NCBI GenBank assembly: GCA_029783825.1
Contig: JAREIK010001468.1
Coordinates: forward strand, 4,572,261 to 4,636,260
Direction: 5' to 3'
Length of the DNA: 64,000 bases
Source: Sapria himalayana
Taxonomy: Eukaryota; Streptophyta; Magnoliopsida; Malpighiales; Rafflesiaceae
The notes under the pieces were generated by a model. That model ran no database searches. It was not told the DNA's origin and was given only the letters and a program-made list of their open reading frames with translations. Both the position numbers and the translations under genes were made by a program. Below, one piece after another: positions 49,701 to 59,421 of the stretch. Each line of letters starts with the position of its first letter. Position 1 is the stretch's first letter.

Positions 49701-52700
49701 GTGGTAGTTTACATACCGAGGTTAACCATCTCAGTGCAGTGGTTCTTGTGGTGGGCTGTTATAGTGGTTGTGACCCCCTGTGGTGGTGCTTGTAGTGGCT
49801 GCTACAAGGAATCACGGACACGGCTCCCTATAGCCGTGTCCACGTGTCCTACACCTGGACACGGTATGGACATGACACAGATACGTGTCCGATACGCCAC
49901 ATGGCATATCATTGATCAATCTGTATCCAATACGCCATGTGGCGTATCAGACGGTGGCGTATCGGGTGTCCAGTGGCCAACATCGCCACATGGGCGACAC
50001 TGGCCACTCAACGCAGGCGACATGCACGATTTGAGGGGGGAGGCAGAGAGCAGGCGTGACTTGAGGGGAGGGGAGGCAGAGGGGAGGCACGATTTGAGGG
50101 GGGGGAGGCAGGGGGCGGGCACAAATTGTGGGGGGGGGGGGGGGAGGCAGGGGGCGGGCGCAAATTGAGGGGGGGAAGCAGGGGACGGGCGCGAATTGAG
50201 GGGATGGTAGGGGGCGGGCGCGAATTGAGGGGGAGGCAGGGGCGGGCGCGAATTGAGGGGAAAGGCAAGGGGCGAGAGCTAAAATAAAATAAAATATTTT
50301 TATTTTATAAAATAAAAAATATATTTTTATATAATATAAGATAATTTTAAAATATTATTTTATAAAATAAAATAATTATAAATATTATCTTATAAAATAA
50401 AATAAAATAAAATATTTTATTTTATAAAATAAAAATATATATATTTATTTTATTAAATAAAATATTTTAATTTAATTTAATTTAATTTAATTTATTTTAT
50501 AAAATACCTAAAATTTATAAAGAAAATAATTTTTATTTTAAATTTTATTTTTTTTATCATGCCATATCCTAGCCATATCCGTATCCTAGTTTTTTAGAAT
50601 TTACCGTGTCGCTGTATCTTGCCGTGTCGTATCCCCGTGTTCGTGCTTCTTAGCCTGCTATAATGTTTTTTTGTAGTGTGCCATGGCACCTTATGATTGT
50701 GCTGGCTTGTTATGGTGTCTCGTGATGGGGCAATTATGGTATCTTTTTGTTGTGCTTCTATGTATCGTTGATAAAGATGACCAAAATTAATATGGATCAA
50801 TTGTGGAAAACCAATAGAAATTGAAGTCTGACAGATTCACCGTGGTCTATTTCGATGAAAATTTAATTCTTGAGCTAAAAATATGAGATACGTGTTAGAT
50901 GAGTCACTTCAAATAAGGTAAGTACTTTATGATCGATTTTTAATGACTAATTCATTTATTACAATCAATTGACACGATTATGAATGATATATTTAGTCTT
51001 TGCCACACATACAAGAATAATTGAGACTTAGCTACATCGATGTATTTCATTGACATGTTATGCTTGTATGATAGTATTATTCAGCTATTATCATACAGAG
51101 TGACTAATCAGCATGAAATAAATTATTATGATTTTAGAGATAATTAAGTGAAATAATTGATAAAATGATACATGTGTAATTGAATTCATGGGATCATACA
51201 GATTAACTAGACTACTTAAGAAATTTGTGTGATTGAATTCATAGGATCATATATTTATATTAGTTGGTGTAGTAATACCTATTTTGAAGAGATCATTAAT
51301 GAGAATATGTTTCCAAAGATGACAAACGGCCCGGATGGCTCGGGCTCAGCCTCAGCACAACCTGAAGAAACTATGCCAAGCATGGCACAGCCTAGTATCA
51401 TGTCATCATCGAGCACGGGCCAGCCTGTCGAATCACACAATCAGGCCACATGCCAAAGCATGGTACAACCCGAGCATTTGGTACCAGTAGCACAAACCCA
51501 ACATGGATATGTCAAGTGAGCTGGGCAACCTGAGCACATGAAGCATAACCTGAATTAGTCATGTCAAGCCCGTCAGAGCACTATCCAAAACCATGCTTGA
51601 CCTGGACTATACAAACCCGAGGTATGGTTCGTGCCGGGCTAGAGTCAGTCATACATTGTGTTGGGCTAGCACAACCCATGTGCTGGCTCATTGACACGAT
51701 CCATCAACACGGTGAGACATGACTAGGCACAGGTGGGTCACGGGTCATGCCCTATCAAGTAACCATCCGATGGAATTGGGTTTTTAAAAAAAAACTCATG
51801 ACGTAAATCAAGCTTGGCTTACATGGCCTCTCGTTTGGAGCCTTCAGGCTTCGCCTTTGGCTCCCCGTTTCGTTTTCACATAACATGTGCTGACAACAAA
51901 AGCAACAGGCAAGATGTCATTTTTGATGTCTTTAAAAAAATAATTTATTTATTATAAAATTATTAGCCATCAAATTATTTTCAACGGCTACTAGTCAGAA
52001 ATCTAACGGATATCAAAAATTATGGTCAGATATATTAATAAAAAAATTAAAAAATATATATTTTGTTTAATATAAAAAAATTCTATACATAGAGAATATA
52101 AATTTTTTGAATTTTATTTTCTATTTCTATGATTCTCTCATCTCTTGCACTTCTCTCAAATTTATACATACACGATTTAACTAAAAATTTTAGTTGAGAT
52201 GAAAGATAAAGCAAAAGAATGTAGACTATAACAAAATGATTATAGTTACAATTAGAGGTGTTAAACAAGCCAACATGATCCATGCCTCGTGTCGGGTCAA
52301 GCATTGCCCGTGTGCTTGGCCCAACAACATGGTAAATTAGCACAGGGACCCAGTGAATTATTTTTAAAATTCAGCTGAAAAAATTAGGCATGACCCGACC
52401 CGACAAGTACAGGCACGACCCAGTACGAATTGGGTAAGAACCAAGCTGGCAATTTTCAATTTGACATCTCTAGTTATGATATATTTTTTTATTTGTTTAT
52501 AATTTGTTATTAATTTTTTTTATAAATTAGAAAAAATTTTAAAAAATAGCAAATAATAAATATAATAATAATGAATTGAATGTATATATAAATGATAATA
52601 ATAATTTTTATAATTTGTAGTGTATGTATAAATTGCAAGTGTCAAACGGGTCTTGCTGGACTGGCACGGTCCATTTTTTTCAAGCCCGTACAAGCCCACA

Positions 52701-55700
52701 TACCGTGCTAGGCACGGCACACTATAGTAATCGTGTCGTGCCTAACATGGCATGGTTCTCTAGAGGGAAAACCCAGCATGGTCCACCACCCAAAGTCAGC
52801 CCAGTTTCGGGCCAGTTCGTACTGTAAATTTGGGGATGCAGGTGCACCCAAAGCCGAGTGGGCACTCCCGCTAACCCTCTCAACTCGTCTCATCGCCCAT
52901 CAGGCATCACGATGTTGCCACGTTATGGCATCAGGTCGGGCATGGTGCTAAATCTCGTGCATTGCCCACGTGTCAGGCACCCGAGTCATGAATGGCACAG
53001 CACCAGAGCCTAATTCCCTCAGCACGACACGACACGAGGCATGACGAGAGTCCTCCAATTCAACACCTCTATAAAAAATAAAAATTATACAAGTAACAAA
53101 AAAAATCAACATTATATCTATTATCAAAATATATATACATATAAGTATGCAAATCAAGCCTATTCAAACCTAATAGTCCAACACGACGTGTGGACTTCAC
53201 GCAACGATTCATGCTTTGTTAAAAACTATAAACATATGAAGTCTACTTGCTTATATTTTAATTTTTTAATAATTAGATGAATCCTACTAGGCCACCATTT
53301 GTCTTCTACTGGGATGGCACAATGTAACTCATATTAAAAATCATATCATGCCTGGCATGGCATAGTGACTCCGATAGACCTCAAAAAAATTAGACATTTT
53401 GGCCCAGCATGACCCATTCGACACATCTACTTCTAGCTCTCTCAAAGGTCTACTAGAAGATGATTCAGATATGTACAACTACAAGCATATTGAACATAGT
53501 TGGAATAATCAATCAAAATACAATGACTTCTCCATATAATGAATGTGACAAAGCTTATAGAAGTACTCTAATAGCTTATAGAGCTCTTGAGTTGGGACAC
53601 ACTCAGGTTCAGGAGAGATGTTGGTTATTACACCATGAGTTACGAAGGATACTTGCTAGTCTTGTTAAATTTAATCAAGAGAAATATTCCAAAATTATTT
53701 ACTTGATCACAAATAGCTCTAGCTAAGATATAACTATTTCTATTATTATTTATTCTCACCACCTCACCGAATTATTGAGTCATATATTTAAGAGTCAATA
53801 CTTATGTCATAGGTGATCACACCATTAATACAACTTTTGTGAAATCTTAAGTCTTTAGTATTATTGTGACTAACAACACTAGTAAACAGGCAGGGGGCAT
53901 AACAATATCAAAATTGAGTTTTTTATTTTTACAAGCATTCTACTTATACTCAAGTTTCATCTTAATTTAGTTTTACTCAGATGTTTCACTAAGCAAATAA
54001 ATTATGAAGTTTTTTTTCTTCTTTTGGTACTTTAGAGCATGATCGATGGATCAAATTAATGACTTCTATAGAGATTAAGCGATATAGATTGTACTAATTT
54101 TTTTTCACCAATAAGAACCCCTCCAATTTAGTATATATTAAGAATTACTAAGAGTTGAAACAAAAATATATAACAAGCATTACACAATTGACCTTTTTTT
54201 TGAATTACATTGATCATATACTAAATTACACTTAAAATGGAAACACCCAACATGTTGCCTAGCCCAATCATTGTTTTTTTTCTTGTTTACTTTTTTAATT
54301 TCTCATTTATGATTTATGATGATTATTGTATCTTTTTTATTATATATAATTCATAAATAAAAATTTATTAACTATGTTTTCCACAGTGTTGATGCCTTTT
54401 AATTGACTAATATTGTATATTCATTTTATTTAGTTTAGTTTATATCTGATATTATATTTGCTTCAAATTAATAAAAAATTATTAAATATGATTATATTAT
54501 ATACAATTATAAGAAATTAGAAAATACTTTTTAAGTGAATTGGTGCTCATCTTGGATGCCACCAGCACCAAGCCTTTACTCCTAGGTGCACCATACTTCT
54601 TTCCCAACTATGACCATGACTAATGATGAAACTAAAGCACACCAAGATGACAAATCATACATGTCAGCAACAAACCTGCAATCCCCCCTCTGTGAATATG
54701 CGCAAAAAATTGAGACTGGTAACTGCAGCAACCCATGGTACTCCAAGAGCAATGACTTTCACTTCTTCCCCTTCAAATCGCATAGACCACTGTTTTTGAG
54801 CATGCTCTGAAAGTTAGCAATCACTTCTTCCCCTTAAAAATGTAGATATTACCCATTGTTAAGACTCGAAGAAAAATTTTGCAAGCATATGTGCTGACCT
54901 CGCTGTTGCTTGCCCAGCTGCTGAATGGGCGATACATGAGAGTACTCATATTCTTATCACCCTTGCATGGGTTTGCAAAAACACTTCCAAACTCATTTAA
55001 AGATGCCATTGTGAAGCCAAAATAGTCAGTCATTGAGGGAACTCGTGGGCCTCGTGTGGTATCATGAAAATCAACCTGCACCCAAGATAGGTGGAACTAT
55101 CAGTACATTACCAAAAAAAAAAAAAAAAAAAAAAACCTATAGACACATCCCATCTATAAAAACAAATGGCTGCCGAAATAGGATATAATGAAAGTCATAC
55201 CTAGTACATAAGGCTCCAACTTTAATGCTGGGCCTAGTAAATATCAATATTTAAATAATCTTACTCGCAAAAATAAAAAATTATGAGTCTGATGAGTCTT
55301 GAAGTCAAAGCCTATCACTTTTAGATGAAGACACTTCAAATGTGTCAATCAGGTCGGGAGGCCTGGGCATAGCCCACAGCAAAGCCTGGTTCAATCATGT
55401 CTGACCTGGCATGACACGGTCCAAAATAGTGCATGAACCTGGGCCATGCCACCCCAAGGAACAGTTCATGTCGTGCTAGGCTAACACAAGTCATGCCTAG
55501 TGCTGGGCCGGCACAAGCCATGCATCATGTTGGACCGGCACGACCCATGTCCCTGGCCCGATGGCATGGTCCACCAGCTCAGGGGACTATGACCAGTTAT
55601 TATTTTTAAAAAATTCTAGCCACATTAGCCAGATCTTGCTTACCTGGCCAAATACAATTAACAACCATGTAAGCCGACCCCCTCCATTGCATTTTCACAC

Positions 55701-57179
55701 AATGAGTTCCATAGGGGCAGTCAGACATGGTCCAGCATGGCCCTGCACTCAGTCGTGCCATTGTGCCATGCTGGGCAGACCAAATGATTCCCGTGCCATG
55801 CTGGGCCGGCTAGATGAATCCCATTAGATACCTCTAGACACTTGTTATCGCACCAAAACATAACTCCCAATATATGCATACAACACAAATATTTCCCGGG
55901 AAATCAACCATCCGAGTATTATCCTCATTCAGATAGATTTAACTTCAAATTTATTATGAGATTTAATATTTTAATATTTATGTAATCACACACTGCAATA
56001 TTATATGGTCAAGTGAAAGATATGTAAGAAGACAACGCCCAAAAAATGAGCATAAAAAGTAGTAAGATAGGTGGCTTGCCTCCACATGGAAATATCCATC
56101 ATGTTCAATTGAAGTTATCATGCCGATCATGTTGTAACACAAAAAATGCCTCTTTCCAGGCTGCAATGGAGTGGCACCAGGCTGAAAAGCCTCCTGAAGT
56201 TTAGGTTTGGTGGATGTGCCCATTACCAGTCCTCCATTTCCATTGCTCAGCTGTTCTTTGCTATGGCGAGATACTTTTTTTGGGTGTTTGACGAGCACGT
56301 CCAATTCATCATTAATTTCATCACCCGAGTCATAAATACTACACGACTTACGTACTTTCTTCCTACTCGTCAGTCCAGCTGTATCATGGAGACTCTTTTC
56401 CCCGAATCCACTTGAACAATCAGACACGCTGAGCTCTCTATCCTCCTCTTCGAGCAAAAGGAGGCCTTTTCTGTTCTTGGATTGAAGACCTGTTGCCCCA
56501 TCTGTTGGAGATCTCATGGAGGGGGAAATAACTGTGTCCCACAATCCATACTTTCCCAGCACATCAATAACGGCCAGTGCATTACCAGTTGGCTTCCATG
56601 ACATGCAGCAAACTGGATCTTCGAATCTATGCATGTCGATATCCTGTTTCTTGTTCACATCCCACATGATGACTTGTCGATCCAGGCTGGAAGTAGCCAT
56701 GTATTTTCCATTTGGCGACCACGAAAGGAAGCATATGGGCTGCGTATGACCACCTTGCAGTGAAGATAGTTGCTCGGCTGTGTCTCTGTCATACATCACC
56801 ACGTCACCCCTCAGACCAGGTACAGCTAATGTCTCACCATCAGGGCTCCAGCTAAGCACATTCATGATGGAAGTGTCCAACCCTGTGCTCGAACCAATGT
56901 CCTTGAGGGTGTGCAAAATTCTCCCATTTTGCAGTTCCCAAAACATAGCAGTTCCATTAGAATCCATGGATGCCAAGTACTCACCTTGAGGATCAAAATC
57001 CAGACCAGTTACAGATCCTTTGTGAGACTTCAGAACCTTTGCAATTGAGCCATCGACTGTGTTGATAAGTTTGATTCCTTCGTCATCTCCAGCTGCTGCC
57101 AGCATGCTTCCCGACTTATTGAATGCAAGGGCACGGATTGGCAGTGTGAATCTGGTAATATTTGTATCAAATTCACCGC
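40162..57179 (-). CDS. EOL1: CTF4/WDHD1/AND-1 homologue (plant EOL1), 5' exon outside
   Basis: Replisome adaptor. Family members link the CMG helicase to DNA polymerase alpha and other clients, and in Arabidopsis the homologue EOL1 also helps Polycomb silencing through LHP1. Exons on the minus strand: 57179-56080, 55075-54899, 54789-54676, 45157-45053, 44977-44843, 44763-44708, 44627-44528, 44429-44313, 43655-43529, 40725-40595, 40515-40162. Phases agree at every junction and give 2,516 coding bases (837 complete codons plus stop), with no internal stop. Order: WD40 blades, charged linker, SepB-type second propeller, helical C-terminal part, basic tail ending RPSNPFKRSNK. The first about 85 residues (start codon and first two blades) should be on an exon beyond 64,000; no candidate lies between 57,200 and 64,000. 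All other donors are GT; intron 2 uses GC. Sizes: intron 1 over 6.8 kb, intron 4 9.5 kb, intron 10 2.8 kb, five introns of 75-98 bp. It looks functional. Confidence 0.95.
40870..43080. repeat. 148-bp tandem array inside CTF4 intron 10
   Basis: The marker 'gtgatgact' (one or two variants) starts units at 40874, 41024, 41155, 41303, 41451, 41599, 41747, 41895, 42043, 42191, 42339, 42487, 42635, 42782 and 42929, so the period is 148 bp over most of the array (one unit is 131). Central units are nearly identical; those at both ends are more diverged. Each unit holds 'cttatttttaaaaataag' (an 18-base palindrome in the central units), TCACATGTGA and a tRNA-like segment: box-A-like 'cttggtacaatgataag' and box-B-like 'ccttgagactc'. 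Looks like tandem multiplication of a SINE-derived sequence. Confidence 0.9.
43081..43460. repeat. diverged copies flanking the 148-bp array
   Basis: 43,240-43,400 again shows 'gatgactgatcacatgt', 'gtgccttggcacgatgacaa' and 'ggccttgagactcatcag', with more substitutions and inserted sequence. It preserves the box-A-like part better than the array units and may be close to the founding element. Confidence 0.6.
43529..43655 (-). CDS. EOL1: CTF4 exon 10
   Basis: 127 bp reading IQNRMEEMEGVGLDTNSLDD and then EAFNIEVAQDRCILRLIASCCN, leaving one base for the next exon. Acceptor TGTTGCAG|ATT directly follows a (GT)n run; donor AACG|GTGAGT. Start of the helical C-terminal part of the protein. Confidence 0.95.
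43660..43697. repeat. (AC)n microsatellite next to CTF4 exon 10
   Basis: 38 bases of AC on the plus strand, so (GT)n immediately upstream of the exon 10 acceptor on the coding strand. Confidence 0.95.
44313..45157 (-). CDS. EOL1: CTF4 exons 5-9: rest of SepB domain
   Basis: Five short exons separated by introns of 75-98 bp. Exon 5, 45,157-45,053: RHILSLDGRAVAASGFKNQL. Exon 6, 44,977-44,843: RLEFRLLDV ... LPLTPGSRLSWLGFSEEG. Exon 7, 44,763-44,708: GFLRVFSTQFGGAWLPLF. Exon 8, 44,627-44,528: YWAVGLNKNKLFCVVC. Exon 9, 44,429-44,313: VMPKPVLSLLDLSFPLASSD and onward to THLSQ. Exon 7 ends and exon 8 begins inside a Ser codon (AG|T). The exon 9 acceptor tract is a (TC)n microsatellite. Exons 7 and 8 are too short to stand out as open frames and were found by following the family pattern. 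Confidence 0.93.
44431..44460. repeat. (GA)n microsatellite forming the CTF4 exon 9 acceptor tract
   Basis: GA repeats on the plus strand at 44,433-44,454, so (TC)n ending TAG on the coding strand, directly at the splice site. Confidence 0.95.
45326..45796. mobile_element. hAT-like MITE with exact target duplication, CTF4 intron 4
   Basis: 471 bp, TAGAGGTGTCAA to TTGACACCTCTA, flanked by identical gttgtgca (45,318-45,325 and 45,797-45,804). GC-rich interior very close to the copy at 28,648. Confidence 0.93.
46075..47237. mobile_element. older hAT element hosting a nested MITE, CTF4 intron 4
   Basis: Left terminus TCGAGGTATCAA at 46,075, right terminus TTTGACACATCTA ending 47,237. Flanking 8-mers agtatgag and agcatgag agree at 7 of 8. 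It contains the complete MITE at 46,253-46,737. The left terminus resembles that of the long element at 14,634. Confidence 0.8.
46253..46737. mobile_element. nested hAT-like MITE with multiplied telo-box hairpins
   Basis: 485 bp, TAGAGGTGTCAA to TTGACATCTCTA; flanking 8-mers agtcaggc and agccaggc agree at 7 of 8. Where other copies have one AAACCCTAA ... TTAGGGTT hairpin, this one has about five in a row between 46,434 and 46,615 separated by 15-20 bases. Exact AAACCCTAA lies at 46,475 and 46,559, and TTAGGGTTT at 46,455 and 46,580. Confidence 0.85.
47749..48015. mobile_element. hAT-like element, right end missing
   Basis: Starts TAGAAGTGTCAA at 47,749 and has the family interior ('gtgctgggttggccc', 'aggctaggcacgac', 'gtgaccgtatg'). 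No right terminus is seen before AT-rich DNA starts at about 48,015. Confidence 0.6.
48016..49805. other. CTF4 intron 4, AT-rich part
   Basis: No gene or clear element. Short hAT-like words at 48,630-48,800. T-rich open frames near 49,330-49,530 have no recognisable similarity. Confidence 0.4.
49806..50652. mobile_element. TIR element with CACGGACACGG termini, copy 1
   Basis: About 847 bp from AAGGAATCACGGACACGG to its inverse ending CGTGTTCGTGCTTCTTA. Next to the left end is a hairpin (ggacacggct...agccgtgtcc). Inside follow 'gatacgccac' words, a G-rich minisatellite and an (AAATA)n region. It has the same parts in the opposite orientation as 57,496-58,113. Superfamily uncertain; no clean target duplication found. 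Confidence 0.7.
50030..50275. repeat. G-rich minisatellite, about 25-30-bp units
   Basis: Units of the form 'gcgaattgagggggaggcaggggcgg' repeated about nine times, including a 15-base G run at 50,130-50,144. Multiple runs of three or more G on the plus strand could form quadruplexes. Confidence 0.85.
50653..51313. other. CTF4 intron 4, AT-rich part
   Basis: No coding or repeat feature recognised. Confidence 0.4.
51314..51880. mobile_element. hAT-like element, ends unclear
   Basis: Interior words of the hAT family ('gcccggatggctcggg', 'gtgccgggctagag', 'gggtcacgggtcatgcc') from about 51,325 to 51,870. The left edge 'aaagatgacaaacgg' only loosely matches the family terminus and no right terminus was found. 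The open frame at 51,229-51,519 is a by-product. Confidence 0.5.
52253..52472. mobile_element. short hAT-like MITE, CTF4 intron 4
   Basis: 220 bp, TAGAGGTGTTAA to TTTGACATCTCTA. Flanking 8-mers gttacaat and gttatgat agree at 6 of 8. The shortest complete copy here, with most of the GC-rich centre missing. Confidence 0.75.
52634..53071. mobile_element. hAT-like MITE, CTF4 intron 4
   Basis: 438 bp, TGCAAGTGTCAA to TCAACACCTCTA; flanking 8-mers gtataaat and taaaaaat agree at 5 of 8, so the insertion is old. Interior has the family words. Confidence 0.65.
53290..53429. mobile_element. right-end fragment of a hAT-like element
   Basis: Ends TTCGACACATCTA at 53,429 after 'tggcccagcatgacccat', the usual right end. 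The left part appears to be missing. Confidence 0.55.
53430..54675. other. CTF4 intron 4, 5' part
   Basis: An open frame at 53,460-53,726 (contains AYRALELGHTQVQERCW) has no recognised family and may be retroelement debris. The rest is AT-rich. The intron donor is at 54,675. Confidence 0.4.
54676..55075 (-). CDS. EOL1: CTF4 exons 3 and 4: SepB-type domain
   Basis: Exon 3, 55,075-54,899 (59 codons), acceptor TGCAG|GT and donor GAG|GTCAGC, reads VDFHDTTRGPRVPSMTDYFG and onward to PFSSWASNSE. Exon 4, 54,789-54,676 (38 codons), acceptor AACAG|TGG and donor CAG|GTTTGT, reads WSMRFEGEEVKVIALG and ends FLRIFTEGGLQ. Both are highly typical of plant CTF4. The intron between them is 109 bp. After exon 4 comes the 9.5-kb intron 4. 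Confidence 0.95.
55338..55836. mobile_element. hAT-like MITE in CTF4 intron 2
   Basis: 499 bp ending TTAGATACCTCTA at 55,836. Left edge AAATGTGTCAA. Flanking 8-mers gacacttc and gacacttg agree at 7 of 8. It sits in a repeat whose uninterrupted relative is at about 47,290-47,400 ('gatacttg' followed by 'caaccgcaccaaaacat'), which shows the empty site. Confidence 0.8.
56080..57179 (-). CDS. EOL1: CTF4 exon 2: WD40 blades and linker
   Basis: 1,100 bp, acceptor TTTTTATAG|GC, entering in phase 1 so the first codon is split. Begins GEFDTNITRFTLPIRALAF. Five WD40 blades are visible, with cores LINTVDGSI, MFWELQNG, VVMYDRDTAEQL, VIMWDVNKKQDI and YGLWDTV. Then comes a charged, Ser-rich linker (EEEDRELSVSD, RKKVRK, KHPKKVSRHSKEQ), probably disordered. 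The exon ends with FQPGATPLQPGKRHFLCYN, the conserved start of the SepB-type domain, and IEHDGYFHVE. The donor is GAG|GCAAGC. Reading on into the intron gives an apparent frame to 55,978 that is not coding. Confidence 0.95.
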
Positions 57180-57495
57180 CTATAAAAAGAAGGTCTGTCA
57201 TTACAAAAGCACTGGCAGGGAGATGTGTTGACCCATGCCACGCCAACAAGGGAGTGAACACTAATTTGATTAGGGAAACATGCAAAAATACTGGTTTAAA
57301 TGCTGATTTGGATTTTGGGCAAAAATAATTACCACAAATAAATAAAACAAATTGTGAACGAATGAAATTCACATGATGAATTAGGACGTGCAATAAAATT
57401 GACTATGAGACTACCAAAAAAAAAAAATTATGCCTAATACAAAATTAATTTGTCAATAATCTTATCTCTGAAAATTAAAGAGATTATATATGATC

Positions 57496-58113
57496 TAAGA
57501 AGCACGGACACGGACACGGACATGGGGATACGACACGGCAGAATAAGGGGACACGGCAAATTCTAAAAAACTAAGATACGGATACGGCTAGGATACGACA
57601 TGATAAAAAAATAAAAATAAAAATTATTAATTATAAATATTATGTATTTTATAAAATTTATTAAATTAAATTAAATTATTTTATTTTATTATATAAAATA
57701 AATATATATTATTTATTTTATAAAATAAAAATATTTTATTTTATGCCATTGCCTCTCCCCTCAAGCACGACCGCCCATGCCTCTCCCCTCAAACACGCCC
57801 GCCCATGCCTCTCCCCTCAAATCGTGCCGCCCCTTCCTCTCCCCTCAAATCACGCCCGTCCATGCCAGTGGCCAACGTCGCCCATGCTGCAACGTTGGCC
57901 ACCCGACGTCGTTGGGTGTCGGGCACTATTGACGTGGATACGACTGCCGACGCAACCATCTGATACGCCACGTGGCGTATCGGATACGGATTGTGCAATG
58001 ATACGCCACGTGGCATATTGCACAAGTATCCGTGCCGTGTCCGTGTCGTGTCTACGTGTCCAGGTGTCGAACACGTGGACACGGCTCTAGGGAGCCGTGT
58101 CCGTGCTTCCTTG
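57496..58113. mobile_element. TIR element with CACGGACACGG termini, copy 2, CTF4 intron 1
   Basis: About 618 bp, from TAAGAAGCACGGACACGG to the inverse CCGTGTCCGTGCTTCCTTG, inverted relative to copy 1. A perfect hairpin, GGACACGGCTC / GAGCCGTGTCC with a 4-base loop, lies at 58,077-58,102. It contains 'gatacgccacgtggcgtatc' and a short 'gcctctcccctcaa' repeat, the complement of the G-rich minisatellite in copy 1. Confidence 0.75.
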
Positions 58114-59387
58114 CGTATGATGAGTCTCAAGCATGAGACGTATCATTTCCAAACAAAAGTATTTTTCATCAAACCAAAATACAATCTGATATGTTGATAA
58201 ATATGAAATGGAATGGAATCATATTTTCATAAAACAAAATTCACGTATACATACTAATTTTTCAAAATAATAATTATGCCAACAACATAATAATTAACAC
58301 AAAATAAAAAAAATAAGTTGTGAATGGATGAAATTCATACTATATGATTTGATGTGTAAAATAATAACCCAATTTAAATTATGGTTTTAAAAAATAATTC
58401 AATTTTTAAATTATCTCACAGATAATCAACATTTTTAATCAATCAATTAGAACCATAAGAATTATTATCAAACTTTGTTAATATTCAAAAATAATATTAG
58501 CAAGCAAAATTTACTCTTTTATTTCAATTATTTTGGACACCATTTTAGTATCTTTGAAATAAAAATCATAATTTGTTTCGATCTCAAGTGTTAGTTTAGA
58601 ATGATATTTTTTAATTTTTTTGAGATGAAGAAATTTTCTATTTTTCAATTACTAGGTCTATGGTACAGTAGTTGCCACACCACAAAATCAAAAAAAAAAA
58701 AAAAAGGGACGGCAAAAGACTAAAGATGACAAAATTTTAACTAACCATTTATAAAAGTTTAACATTACCAAACATAAATTTTATTAATAATTAATTTTAT
58801 CATTAAATTAGATTGAGTAACTATATAACAAAGATAAATTTTAAACAATATTATATAAATTTAATCAAACCATATAAAAATTGACTCGGTCATATGAAAT
58901 TGAACTTTGACATATAACACTCAACATAATTACTAAAGATTCAAACAATTATGTGAAATCAAAGATAATCACATGAAACTTAGCTTATCTCATAAAATTT
59001 GACCTAGCCACATGAAATCAACCTAGGCATTTGACATTCAAGTTGAACACATGAAATTTCATTATTAAAAATGACATAGAATACATATAAAAAATTAAAT
59101 TGATAAAGCACATCCATATAAATCTATGTAGACCTAGCAATCCAGAGTGTCCGACTCTGAGTCTGACCTAATCTAAATTTGGATTTTTTTTATTTGGCCT
59201 AAATTCAACCAACTCATTTTCAAATGGACCAATTGTATGTCAAATTTTTCAAAAAAAAAAGAATAATTAGAAACACACTTTATTACTTTAAAAAACATCT
59301 AAAGAAAACATACTTATACATTACAAATATTACACAAAATACATGTCATATATAATATAAAATATAATAAATTCAAAAAAAAGTATG

Positions 59388-59421
<34 letters not shown>

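Noticed and set aside
53460..53726. 88-aa frame as a possible gene or extra CTF4 exon
   Set aside because: It is on the strand opposite to CTF4, has no recognised family and lies among transposon debris.
57496..58113. Helitron, suggested by the hairpin near one end
   Set aside because: Both ends carry the same inverted CACGGACACGG terminus and there is no CTRR end, so a TIR element is more likely.
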